Source: Microbacterium sp. LWH7-1.2 (GTDB lineage Bacteria > Actinomycetota > Actinomycetes > Actinomycetales > Microbacteriaceae). Taken from it: a DNA stretch of 64,000 nucleotides. How positions within the stretch are numbered: the first letter of the stretch is position 1; every line of letters starts with the position of its first letter. The translations under genes were made by a program, and so were the position numbers. The notes below the pieces were generated by a model, which saw only the letters and a list, made by a program, of their open reading frames with translations, did not search any database and was not told where the DNA came from. The DNA lies in contig NZ_CP151637.1 of the NCBI RefSeq assembly GCF_038397755.1, positions 372,001-436,000 on the forward strand, read 5' to 3'. Shown here piece after piece: positions 25,844 to 33,770 of this stretch.

Positions 25844-26787
25844 GCAGCGCGCAGCGACCGGAAGTGGTCGTGATCACGGGCGCCTCCAGCGGCATAGGTC
25901 GTGCGACCGCCCGCGCATACGCCCGCCGGGGCGCACGACTGGTCCTGGCCTCGCGAAGTCGTGCGGCGCTCGAGACGGTCGCAGCGGAGTGCCGAGCGCT
26001 CGGTGCGCGGGCCCTGGTCGTGCCGACGGATGTCTCCCTCGAGGCGCAGGTCCAAGCGCTGGCCGCCGCGGCGGTGGCCCAGTACGGGCGTATCGATGTC
26101 TGGGTGGGCAACGCCGGCGTCTTCGCCTACGGGAGCTTCGACGAGTTGCCGCCGGGCGTGTTCCGGCAGGTGGTCGAGACGAACCTCATGGGCCAGGTGC
26201 ACGGGGCCCGTGCTGCGCTCCCGTACTTCCGCCGTCAGGGCCGGGGCACGCTCATCCTGGTCGCTTCGCTCTATTCCCGTGTCGCCTCCCCGGGCATATT
26301 GCCGTATGTCACCAGCAAGTACGGCCTGCTGGGCTTCGCGGAGGGGCTCCGTCAAGAGCTGCGGGGGAGCGGCATCCGCGTCCGTGTCATCCTGCCGGGT
26401 TCGGTCGACACGCCGATCTACCAGCACGCCGCCAATCTCACGGGAAAGAAGGCGCGGCCGCTTCCCCCGGTGACGTCGCCCGCCCGCGTGGCAAGAGCGA
26501 TCGTGCGTTCCGCCGACCGCCGACGGTTCGCAGCCTACGTGGGCAGGCTGCAGAGGTTGGTCGTGCCGGTCCACGATCTCGCGCCCCCGGTCTACGACGC
26601 GATCGCATCGGCGCTGATGGACCGCTTCGAGCTCCACGGAACGTCGTCGGTGAGCCTCGGCACGGTGCTGGAACCGCCGGGGCAGGCGGATCCGACGACG
26701 GGCGGGTGGCGGTCGATCGGTCTTCGATTCGCGCTCGGCGCGGCCGCTGCGTCGGCGCTGACGGCGTTCCTGGTTCGCCGCCGATGA
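25840..26787 (+). CDS. Short-chain dehydrogenase/reductase with C-terminal membrane anchor
   Basis: A 315-residue protein with a GTG start at 25840 overlapping the previous stop. The cofactor site is TGASSGIGRATA, the NAG motif is in VGNAGVFAYG, and the catalytic Ser and YVTSK (Tyr-x3-Lys) are intact. It continues past the usual SDR end. The last 25 residues form a hydrophobic helix with a terminal RRR, so it may be tail-anchored in the membrane. It is the last gene of the SRPBCC-oxidoreductase-SDR operon. Confidence 0.85.
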   Translation: MSSAQRPEVVVITGASSGIGRATARAYARRGARLVLASRSRAALETVAAECRALGARALVVPTDVSLEAQVQALAAAAVAQYGRIDVWVGNAGVFAYGSFDELPPGVFRQVVETNLMGQVHGARAALPYFRRQGRGTLILVASLYSRVASPGILPYVTSKYGLLGFAEGLRQELRGSGIRVRVILPGSVDTPIYQHAANLTGKKARPLPPVTSPARVARAIVRSADRRRFAAYVGRLQRLVVPVHDLAPPVYDAIASALMDRFELHGTSSVSLGTVLEPPGQADPTTGGWRSIGLRFALGAAAASALTAFLVRRR

Positions 26788-26805
26788 GCCCTGGGGGCGA
26801 AGAGA

Positions 26806-27315
26806 TCAGCGGAAGCCTTCCATCTGCGTGCGCTCGTCGGCGACGCGCACGCCGTAGCGGTAGGCGAGCTTGCCGCCGAGCCATCCCGAGACGCCCAGCA
26901 CGGCCAGGCCGACGATCGTGAGAACGAGACCCCAGATGCTGACCTCGTCGTCGTCGTCGGCGGACAGCCGCACGAGCAGGTTGATCACGAACAGCACCAC
27001 CACGCCGAGATTGAGTGCCATGTGAATGGTCGCGGTTCGACGCGCCATCGTGCTGCGACCGAGCTGGAGGTAGTCGAGGAAGCCCCAGATCGCGGCGAGC
27101 ACCGCGCCGACGAGGCCGATGACGATGAGGATCCACGCGCCGCGGATGTAGGGCGCGGGATCATCCGATGCGAGCCCGATGACGTCGAAGACGAGGCTCG
27201 CCACCCAGGTGCCGATCGGGATCGTCACCAAGATCGGGTGGAACGGGTGTCCATACGGGCCGGCGAGCGCAGTGCGCGGTCGCTTGGCGCGCTGCTGCGG
27301 GGTGTTCTCTGACAT
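26806..27315 (-). CDS. DUF2231-type membrane protein
   Basis: A 169-residue protein with ATG at 27315. Four hydrophobic segments are visible. The sequence GHPFHPILVTIPIGTWVASLVFDVI near the N-terminus is the DUF2231 signature (His-Pro-rich entry to the first helix). An acidic loop DDDDE separates helices 3 and 4. Function unknown; relatives are sometimes linked with heme or redox proteins. It is convergent with the SDR operon. Confidence 0.8.
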   Translation of the reverse strand: MSENTPQQRAKRPRTALAGPYGHPFHPILVTIPIGTWVASLVFDVIGLASDDPAPYIRGAWILIVIGLVGAVLAAIWGFLDYLQLGRSTMARRTATIHMALNLGVVVLFVINLLVRLSADDDDEVSIWGLVLTIVGLAVLGVSGWLGGKLAYRYGVRVADERTQMEGFR

Positions 27316-27532
27316 GTGTCGCTCCTCGTGTCGGTGCGGCCAGCCGACCACCGAGCGCGCCGCTTCGCACGGGCCTTGACACGTCGGAGATGGAGTGTCC
27401 TGGGTGAGCGGAATGGCGGAGGCGCTGCATCCGTTGTATTCTGATGTGCTCGGATGCTTCGGCGTCCGGGTCTTGGCAACTCCACAGTGTGACAGCGGCC
27501 CTTCGCGAGAAGGACACCTCGAATGAGGCCAC

Positions 27533-27900
27533 GGGGATGATCGGTTTCGACATCGCCTGTGAATCTGCGAGAAGCGGGCCGAGGATGCAGGGTTATCTCG
27601 TGAACGCTCCCTGCAAACCAATAACTGCCGAAAAGAAGCAGTCCGACTTCGCCCTCGCTGCCTGAGCAGCGAGCCCGAGTCCGTCAATCCGTGACTGATC
27701 CCGTCACGGGTATTGGCGTCATCTAGGGATCTTGCTGCGTGACGTCGCCTGAGCGTCACGCGGGACTCTTTTCAGGATGGGCTTGTCGACTTAGGTGTCT
27801 GTGACAAAGGTCGGAGCCGAGTAGAACGCTCGCACAGACTGCGCCCGGAGAATCCGCAGTATCCCAGCGATGGACGGGGGTTCGATTCCCCCCATCTCCA
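27533..27900 (+). ncRNA. ssrA: Transfer-messenger RNA (tmRNA)
   Basis: The 5' end GGGGAUGAUCGGUUUCGAC and the 3' end GGGGGUUCGAUUCCCCCCAUCUCCA form the alanyl tRNA-like domain with a 7-bp acceptor stem. The CCA is not fully encoded (CAA follows). The internal reading frame at 27627-27665 resumes on GCC and encodes the tag AEKKQSDFALAA, ending in the ALAA degron of actinobacteria. With SmpB it rescues stalled ribosomes. The 368-nt length fits the group. Its 3' end is a known favourite integration site for mobile elements. Confidence 0.95.
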
Positions 27901-28260
27901 CAACCGCTGTCACAGAAGAGGGTCAGAGAACCGCGGAATTACGCGGATCCCTGGCCCTTTTCGTTGAGGCGAGTTCGGCGACGTCTTGCGATTTGCCCAC
28001 AATTTGCCCACACATTCGGACTTGCCCATATTCATACCTGAATGATCCGGCAACATGCGTCGCCCATGCATCGAACTGGTGGTGGCATTTCCACGACAGC
28101 TTGGCGGCGAAACGGTCGACGTGTTCGGACCGCTACCGCTGACGTATCTCATCGAAGTCGGCCAGCCGATGCAGGACCAACGTCGCCCCCTTCCCAACTG
28201 ACGCGATCCTGCCGAGACTGCCCGCACAGGATGCAATCCGTCATCGAGTACGCACTTTAG
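27901..28260. other. 360-bp region downstream of ssrA without a clear gene
   Basis: The GC content is visibly lower than in core genes. On the minus strand an open frame ends just past the ssrA 3' end and reads SECVGKLWANRKTSPNS. This could be the tail of a tyrosine integrase whose attachment site is ssrA, but no catalytic motif is left, so I treat it only as a possible remnant. A repeat of the ssrA 3' end marking the far side of an island was not found by eye. Confidence 0.3.
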
Positions 28261-29217
28261 TCAGCTGTGCTGCACGAGCTGGGGGAAGGTCCAGGAGTCG
28301 TCGCGAAGCTCGGGGCGGGGGCGATACAGGCGGATGAGATAGTTCCAGCCCTCGGTGATGGGCAGCGCGTTGGGGGTGCCTTCGGGGTAGGTTCCGAAGC
28401 GGACGGTGATGGTGTCGTCCGGGTTGCGGACGCCGGTGATGTTGTTGATCGTGTACGCGCCGTGTTCGTTCGGTTCGAAGTACCCGGCGGCGTTGTACAC
28501 CGAGATCGACCAGAACCCGTCGACGGGAACGTCGCCGACGGTCAGTTCGTACTGGCCGACAGGGAGCCTCGGGTTCACGCCGATGTAGCTCGCCTCGCTC
28601 GAAGGCAGCCCGCCCCAGCCGGCCGCGGTGCCGATCAGATGGCGCACCGGATCGACCTCGTCGGGCGCGCCGAAGGTCCGGTCGAACCCGGTGATATTGC
28701 TAGCAAGCGCGAGGAGCGCGTTGCGCGTTTCATCAAGAGTCGCGCCGTCGTACACCGGCATCTCGAACGGCTGCGAAGACCGTGCTCCGAGTTGGATGCG
28801 ATCCTGGATCTCTGCGACGGCTGCCACGTCCTCAGGGTCGCTCGGATCGACGAGGACGCGGATCGCGATCACCACGTGCGGTGTGCCGAACTGTTCGATC
28901 GACAACTCGTACGTGCCGGCGTCGTGGAAAACGGCGTCGACGTAGTGATGCTCGTTGACGACCATGGCCGATAGATACCGCTCGCCGTGCTCGGGGAGAG
29001 TGAGTGCCGCCCCGGCGGTGATGTCGACCACCGCAAAGCTGTACAGGGTGTCACGATTCATGCGAATCACGGTCTGGTTATCGATCGCCGCGGGTTCGCG
29101 ATTGTGGAGCAACCGGTTCACGCCTCCGGCGTTCTCCTGGAGGTCGTGCATCATCCGGTGCGTCTCAGCGAGCGCGAAGTTATCCACATTGACGAGGGTG
29201 GTCATGAAGTCGATCAT
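28261..29217 (-). CDS. DUF1254/DUF1214 domain protein
   Basis: A 318-residue protein with ATG at 29217. The first half matches DUF1254, with N-x-D-T-LYSFAVVDI (RMNRDTLYSF) near residue 55 and a lead-in on ligand-like beta strands. The second half matches DUF1214, with DGFWSISVYNAAGYF and AYTINNITG followed by W-N-Y-LIRLYRPRPE near the end. There is no signal peptide. The function is unknown; relatives occur near hydrolases and oxidases. It starts the lower-GC accessory stretch after ssrA. Confidence 0.85.
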   Translation of the reverse strand: MIDFMTTLVNVDNFALAETHRMMHDLQENAGGVNRLLHNREPAAIDNQTVIRMNRDTLYSFAVVDITAGAALTLPEHGERYLSAMVVNEHHYVDAVFHDAGTYELSIEQFGTPHVVIAIRVLVDPSDPEDVAAVAEIQDRIQLGARSSQPFEMPVYDGATLDETRNALLALASNITGFDRTFGAPDEVDPVRHLIGTAAGWGGLPSSEASYIGVNPRLPVGQYELTVGDVPVDGFWSISVYNAAGYFEPNEHGAYTINNITGVRNPDDTITVRFGTYPEGTPNALPITEGWNYLIRLYRPRPELRDDSWTFPQLVQHS

Positions 29218-29486
29218 CGCAGGATCGAGCCGTAGGGGTGACGGCGTCCTCGACCGCCCCTAGGCAAACCCCGCGATGGTGCCGGCTATCGCCAGTGTTC
29301 TCGAGAAGGAACCGCGCTCCACGGGTGTCTTGCGGGGGCGTCCGCGTCGACGGTCTCGTCGATCGGTGCGCCCTTGCTGATCGGTTGAGCGAATGGCGGT
29401 CGGCTTGCGAGGCGATCGTCGACCCGCTCAAGCGGGTGCATTACGATCCGACTACCGCGCCCGTAGACGCTTGCGCCGAGAGGTAG

Positions 29487-30371
29487 ATGATGGATCGTTC
29501 GACGTCGCAAGTTATCGACACCGTGCATGGTGCCATCGAGTGCATCGACGCTGGGGATGGTCAGCCGGTGTTGTTCGTCCACGGCTCTCCGGGTGGCGCG
29601 GATCAAGGTGCGCTGATGGGCGCATTTCTGTTGGAAGCGGGCTTTCGAGTCATTGCTCCCGCGCGGCCCGGGTACGGGCGGACGCCGCTGACAAAGGAGA
29701 ATCGCACGCCCGCCGCGCAAGCGGTGCTGCATGTCGACCTCATGGACGCGCTCGGTCTCGAGCGGGCGTCGGTGGTGTGCTGGTCCGGCGGTGGACCATC
29801 GACGTACGCACTGGCGACGACGCACTCCGCTCGGGTGGACCGTGTGGTCGCGATCGCCGCGGTGAGCGGAGAGTTCCGCTTCACCGGCATCACGGAGTCA
29901 CGGCTCATGGCCGGCTCCGGAGGACGATGGGTCATGGATCAGCTCGTCCACCTCGCCCCGAAGTCGGTTGTTCGCTCACTCGCGAAGGAAGAGGGCCACC
30001 TCGACCCGTCGCACCTAGCCGCCCTCGTCGATCACATCTGGAACGACCCGGCAAAACGCTCGTTCGCTCTCGAGCTCGCGAAGTCGGTGACCGGCTCCGA
30101 GCGAAGGGCAGGGCTCAAGAACGACCAGGCGACCTTCCCGGAGATCGTGGACCTCCGTCTTGCCGAGGTGACCGCACCGACACTGTTGGTGCACGGCACT
30201 GCTGATGCCGACGTACCGCCCGATCAGAGCGAGCGGGCGCGCAGGTCGATCCCCGGCGCCGTTCTCCTGCCTATCACCGATGGCACCCATATCGCAGCAT
30301 GGACCGACCCCACCAGCGAGAACGTGCAGGCGCAGATCATCGCGCACTTACGCGGAGCCAGCACCAACTGA
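29487..30371 (+). CDS. Alpha/beta hydrolase
   Basis: A 294-residue protein. ATG 29487 is directly followed by another ATG at 29490, which has the better spacing from GAGAGG. The fold shows VLFVHGSPGG (oxyanion hole), the nucleophile elbow CWSGGG (Ser; the first Gly of the usual GxSxG is replaced), the acid near VHGTADADVPP and the late His in DGTHIAAWT. It is soluble with no signal peptide. The substrate is unknown. It is divergent from the DUF1254 gene with a 269-bp gap in which no promoter is obvious. Confidence 0.85.
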   Translation: MMDRSTSQVIDTVHGAIECIDAGDGQPVLFVHGSPGGADQGALMGAFLLEAGFRVIAPARPGYGRTPLTKENRTPAAQAVLHVDLMDALGLERASVVCWSGGGPSTYALATTHSARVDRVVAIAAVSGEFRFTGITESRLMAGSGGRWVMDQLVHLAPKSVVRSLAKEEGHLDPSHLAALVDHIWNDPAKRSFALELAKSVTGSERRAGLKNDQATFPEIVDLRLAEVTAPTLLVHGTADADVPPDQSERARRSIPGAVLLPITDGTHIAAWTDPTSENVQAQIIAHLRGASTN

Positions 30372-30597
30372 GGCGACGTCCGCACGATCTCGCGCGAACA
30401 CAGAGCGAGCAGTGCCGCCCCCAGTGGTCACAGGATCGCCGCCCCAAGAGCCCGGTTGTTGTGCGCGCAACTTCGGCTGCGTAGCGGAACTTGACGCCTC
30501 GAACAGTCGACCGATGGCGGATCGATGAGCGGGCATGCATTAGTGGCCTTGACGCACCTATCGTCGGGCCTGAGTTCTCTGATCCGATCGGGGTTGC

Positions 30598-30813
30598 ATG
30601 ATCGCCAGGTTTGCCGAGTTCTACGTTCGAGAATGCTTCGCACTCGGGATCATGATCGGCCTCGTACCCGCAGCCTTCCTGCCGTACGAGCGGCACCTCA
30701 AGAACGTCGGATTCGTCCCCGCGGTCGTCGTGTCGCTCGCTGCCTGCGCAGTCCAGTTCAAGCACGCAAGGAAGCCTGGCGACGGCGCTGACCCTTTGAC
30801 CGCCTGGCGATGA
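30598..30813 (+). CDS. Small membrane protein, hypothetical
   Basis: A 71-residue protein, ATG 30598, with only a weak GGGG ribosome site. Two hydrophobic segments (about residues 12-29 and 38-52) flank a KNVG loop. There are no recognisable motifs. It lies in an accessory stretch among unrelated genes. The coding call rests on its two clean membrane helices and its open frame. Confidence 0.4.
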   Translation: MIARFAEFYVRECFALGIMIGLVPAAFLPYERHLKNVGFVPAVVVSLAACAVQFKHARKPGDGADPLTAWR

Positions 30814-30881
30814 GGATCTGTCGACCCGCGCGCAGCGCGCTCAGCGCGACGGTGCCTCTGTCCGCGCCCTACGCTGGAGCG

Positions 30882-31322
30882 ATGACGGAGCCCACCCTGC
30901 CCGAGCGTCTTCGGATCCGGTGGGGTTGGTTTTTCGTCTGCATAGGGCTCGGTCTCACAGGAACCCTCATCGGACTGCAGATTGCTCCGCCCGCGGACAA
31001 GGTCGCGTATGTCGCCGGTGTTCTCGGCGCCGTCGGCACTACGCTGCTGCTCGTCGGCGTCGTGGTGCTGCTGCTGGAGCGGCGCATCGTCGCAGCCGCC
31101 GCGAAGGTCTTGCGCGGCGCGGCCGAAGAGGCGCGCACCGGCATGAATGAGGAGCTGCGTGCCCAGGTCAGCGACCTCGAAGACCGGCTGGCCCGAGTCT
31201 GGGAGACCGGAGCCACGGACCCCCAAGGCATGGCCCGGAAGCACGACGAGACACGCCAAATGACAGACGAGTTCACGCAACGGATCGTCGATGAGACGAC
31301 GCGCGCGTCCGACGACCGGTAG
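30882..31322 (+). CDS. Two-helix membrane protein with coiled-coil tail
   Basis: A 146-residue protein with ATG 30882 after GGAG. Two hydrophobic helices (about residues 15-33 and 45-66) are followed by an alternating Ala/Glu/Arg helix (about 70-110) with coiled-coil character and a charged tail. The function is unknown. Relatives of this layout are often annotated only as hypothetical. Confidence 0.55.
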   Translation: MTEPTLPERLRIRWGWFFVCIGLGLTGTLIGLQIAPPADKVAYVAGVLGAVGTTLLLVGVVVLLLERRIVAAAAKVLRGAAEEARTGMNEELRAQVSDLEDRLARVWETGATDPQGMARKHDETRQMTDEFTQRIVDETTRASDDR

Positions 31323-31506
31323 GCGATTCGAGCCCACGGGCACTCCACCGTGCGTGCGACGTCCGCCAAGCGGGGCAGCCAGGAGATGTGTGATGCGGGC
31401 GGTTGATCGTCCTCGAGCGTGCGGGTGCATGTAGTTAGGAAGCGGAGCCGTCAGCTCCCGCAGCTGACGTCAAGCCCACCACTCCGGGCCAGTTCATTTC
31501 GGTTCC

Positions 31507-31866
31507 TCAGCCCGGACCGTTGGGATGGGTCAGATCGTATGCGCGGGAAACCTTGTTCGGTACGACCATGCGCCAAGCGTCAACGACGAGCTCACGGGCC
31601 TCAGCCGGGTCCAGCGACGCAAGATCTGCGTGGACCCAGTTGAAGCGCAAGTCTGACGCCGATGGCATCTGGAACTTGCGTGGGTCACCGCCGACCAACG
31701 CCGCCCGTTCCTCCTTCGGAAAGGCGAAACCCATCACGCTCTCGTCGAGGGAGAACGCCACGTAGACCATCTGACCGACGCGGAACTTCAATCTCCCGCG
31801 CACATACACCTGGTACGAGCGCTCCAACGCGCCGCCTAGTGCACGGACATCCTCGATCACCGCCAT
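31507..31866 (-). CDS. MmcQ/YjbR family DNA-binding protein
   Basis: A 119-residue protein with ATG at 31866. The YjbR/CyaY-like fold pattern is visible: an N-terminal helix with VRALGGALERSYQVYVRGRLKFRVG, a central PKEERAALVGGDPRKFQMP, and a Trp-containing C-terminal VDAWRMVVPNKV helix. The family binds DNA weakly and its role is unclear. It stands alone in the accessory stretch. Confidence 0.8.
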   Translation of the reverse strand: MAVIEDVRALGGALERSYQVYVRGRLKFRVGQMVYVAFSLDESVMGFAFPKEERAALVGGDPRKFQMPSASDLRFNWVHADLASLDPAEARELVVDAWRMVVPNKVSRAYDLTHPNGPG

Positions 31867-32111
31867 CTAAATACCCGCCTGATATGCGCGTGACAATGTC
31901 CCCGTTCGCACGCTGTCAACGACCACATCTTCCTGTCGATGCTGATCATGCGCAACGTGGGAACGTCGACGCGCGGGATCGACCGCCGCGTTCGTGGCAT
32001 CCGCGACCGATGGCGTGTCGGTGAGCGCGCCGACTCTCGGCTGAGCAGCAGGACGGAGCGCTTGACGGAGTCGAACGAAAGCGCGTGGCCCAGCGAGCGG
32101 CCAGAATCTCC

Positions 32112-32264
32112 CTAAGTGCTCTGGGGAGCGACGAGTTCGACCTTGAATCGTTCGCCGTTCTCGAGGAACGCCGCGTAGTGGTCAGGTCCGCCTGCCCACG
32201 GGTGGCGGTCGGCGTAGAGCTGCGACCAGCCATGATCGGGCGCGGACATCCACATGAATCGGCC
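32112..32264 (-). pseudogene. C-terminal fragment of a VOC-like gene cut by an IS element
   Basis: On the minus strand the frame runs from the IS edge at 32264 to a TAG at 32112-32114. It contains HPWAGGPDHYAAFLENGE and a final FKVELVAP. That end is typical of glyoxalase/VOC or similar small alpha-beta proteins. No start or N-terminal half is attached, because the IS3 element begins at 32265. The sequence on the other side of the element does not show an obvious matching N-terminus, so more may have been lost. Confidence 0.5.
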
Positions 32265-32277
32265 TGACTTTCGTTCC
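32257..32277. repeat. Left inverted repeat of the IS3 element plus mirrored target
   Basis: The bases 32257-32277 are an exact reverse complement of 33538-33558 over 21 bp. The last 13 (from 32265) belong to the IS. The first 8, AATCGGCC, are target DNA that is itself palindromic with the right flank. Confidence 0.9.
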
Positions 32278-33201
32278 TATCGGGAGCCTTGTCCGGCAGG
32301 TGCCGGGTGGGCTGATTCCAGGTCAGCGTAGTACGCGTCCTCGACCTCGATCGGGGTGCGCATGTCGAGTTCGCCGTGGAGGCGCTGGTTGTTCCACCAC
32401 CACACCCACTCGAGGGTCGCGAGCTCGACCTGCTCGACGGTCCGCCACGGTCCGCGCTGACGGATCAGCTCGGTCTTGTAGAGGTTGTTCACCGCCTCGG
32501 CCATCGCGTTATCGAACGAGTCGCCCACGGTTCCCGTTGAGGGGACGGCGCCGAGTTCGACGATCCGCTCCGTGTAGACCATCGCGGTGTAGTTCGACCC
32601 GTGGTCCGCGTGATGGATAAGCCCGGTGAGGCGCCCACCGGCACCCCAGGCGGCCATGTCGCGCCTGCATCGGCAGGATCTCCGACCGCAACGTGGCGGC
32701 GACGTTCCAGCCGACGATGCGGCGCGAGTAGACGTCGGTGACGAAGGCGACATAGGCGAACCCGGACCACGTCGCGACGTAGGTCACATCACAGACCCAT
32801 AGCCTCCTCGGCGCGGGAGCGGTGAAACGACGGTTGACGAGATCGGCGGGCAGCACCGCCGCCTTGTCAGAACGCGTGGTGAACACCCGCTTTGACTTCC
32901 GAACCCCGCGCACTCCGGCGAGCCGCATGAGGCGCTCGGTCTGGTCCCGGCCGATGTCCCAGCCTTGCCTGCGCATCAGCGCATGCATCTTCCGGCGGCC
33001 GTAGACGCCGTAGTTCTCCGCGTGCAGCCTGGCGATCTCCGGGACGAGGAGGTCGTCACGCAGTTGACGTGCCGACGGGGCACGGCCGACGGCGGCGCGG
33101 TAACAGCGGGAGGTGAGGAAGCCCTGCACTGCCGGTCGGAGGACGCGGCAGATGAGCTCGACCCCGAAACGACCCCGGTACTGGTCGATGAACCGGATCA
33201 T
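32277..33201 (-). pseudogene. IS3 family transposase, OrfB (frameshifted)
   Basis: The N-terminal part (from 33201) has the HTH_21 region and the first catalytic Asp in LWVCDVTYVATW. The frame is then lost near 32670, inside LRSEILPMQA, where the sequence reads as if two bases were missing or one was extra. The second Asp (HHADHGSNY) and Glu (DNAMAEAVNN) are in another frame ending at 32277. All three DDE residues are therefore present but not in one frame. The two frames rejoin in sequence without gap, so the break is a small indel rather than a deletion. Confidence 0.85.
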
Positions 33202-33206
33202 CTCGG

Positions 33207-33512
33207 TCAGGGGCGGTCGAGCTCCTTCGCGAAAAACACGCTCGCGGCCTTGAGGATCTCGTTCGCCTTCCGCAACTCGGAGACCTCCTTCTCGAGCTGC
33301 TTGATCCGCTGAGCGGCGTCGGTCGTGACGCCGGGCTTGGTGCCGGCATCAACTTCGTATCGGCGCTGCCACAGCCGCAGCGTCTCCGGGCTCATCCCGA
33401 GCAGCCCGGAGACATGTCGGACCGCGCTCATCATGTTCGGGTGCGACGGCCGGGCCTCGGCGAGCATCCGCAGCGCACGCTCGCGCATCTCCGGCGAGTA
33501 CTTCCTGTTCAT
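33207..33512 (-). CDS. IS3 family transposase, OrfA
   Basis: A 101-residue protein with ATG at 33512. The N-terminal helix-turn-helix (RALRMLAEAR and GMSPETLRLWQRRYEVDAG) and the C-terminal leucine zipper (QLEKEVSELRKANEILKAAS) are complete. OrfA binds the inverted repeats and can regulate transposition. The OrfB frame lies at -1 just downstream, joined by the U-rich slippery sequence in the VFFAKE codons. Confidence 0.92.
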   Translation of the reverse strand: MNRKYSPEMRERALRMLAEARPSHPNMMSAVRHVSGLLGMSPETLRLWQRRYEVDAGTKPGVTTDAAQRIKQLEKEVSELRKANEILKAASVFFAKELDRP

Positions 33513-33537
33513 CGTGTTCCATCCTTGCTTGAAGAAC

Positions 33538-33558
33538 GGAACGAAAGTCAGGCCGATT
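33538..33558. repeat. Right inverted repeat of the IS3 element plus mirrored target
   Basis: The exact partner of 32257-32277. The IS ends at 33550 (…AAAGTCA) and is followed by target sequence GGCCGATT. Joining both flanks rebuilds an uninterrupted palindrome AATCGGCCGATT. Confidence 0.9.
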
Positions 33559-33770
33559 ACCGTACCAGACCGAGCGCGCCGCGGCCACAGCCCAAATGCC
33601 GGTCCATGAGCGAGTCAGACGCCGGATGGTTCAATTCACTGATCGGTACACCGATCCCGCGAGGCGATCTTCCAGTTCTCCCAGGTCCGTGTCGCTGCAG
33701 GTCGCGGCTTCCAGCAAGGAAGGGTGCTCGCGGCCGCAGGTGGTGCATTCACTCCGCCGACCGGGGGGCG

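Larger units (their letters stand above)
32265..33550 (-). mobile_element. IS3-family insertion sequence (1286 bp)
   Basis: The element is bounded by TGACTTTCGTTCC at the left and its perfect complement at the right, with TG/CA-type ends as usual for IS3. GGCC is repeated directly outside each end as a 4-bp target duplication. It carries orfA and orfB in the minus direction with a TTTTTC slippery stretch near 33232-33237 for -1 frameshifting. The orfB reading frame is broken, so this copy is probably inactive unless the base is a sequence error. Confidence 0.9.

Noticed and set aside
27910..28236. Tyrosine integrase gene next to ssrA
   Set aside because: Only a tail-like sequence on the minus strand; no catalytic Arg/His/Tyr region is present, so it is mentioned only as a possible remnant.
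33557..33770. ORFs on the minus strand between the IS and the signal peptidase fusion gene
   Set aside because: No start with ribosome site and no family-like sequence; a C-x2-C stretch in one frame is too short to support.
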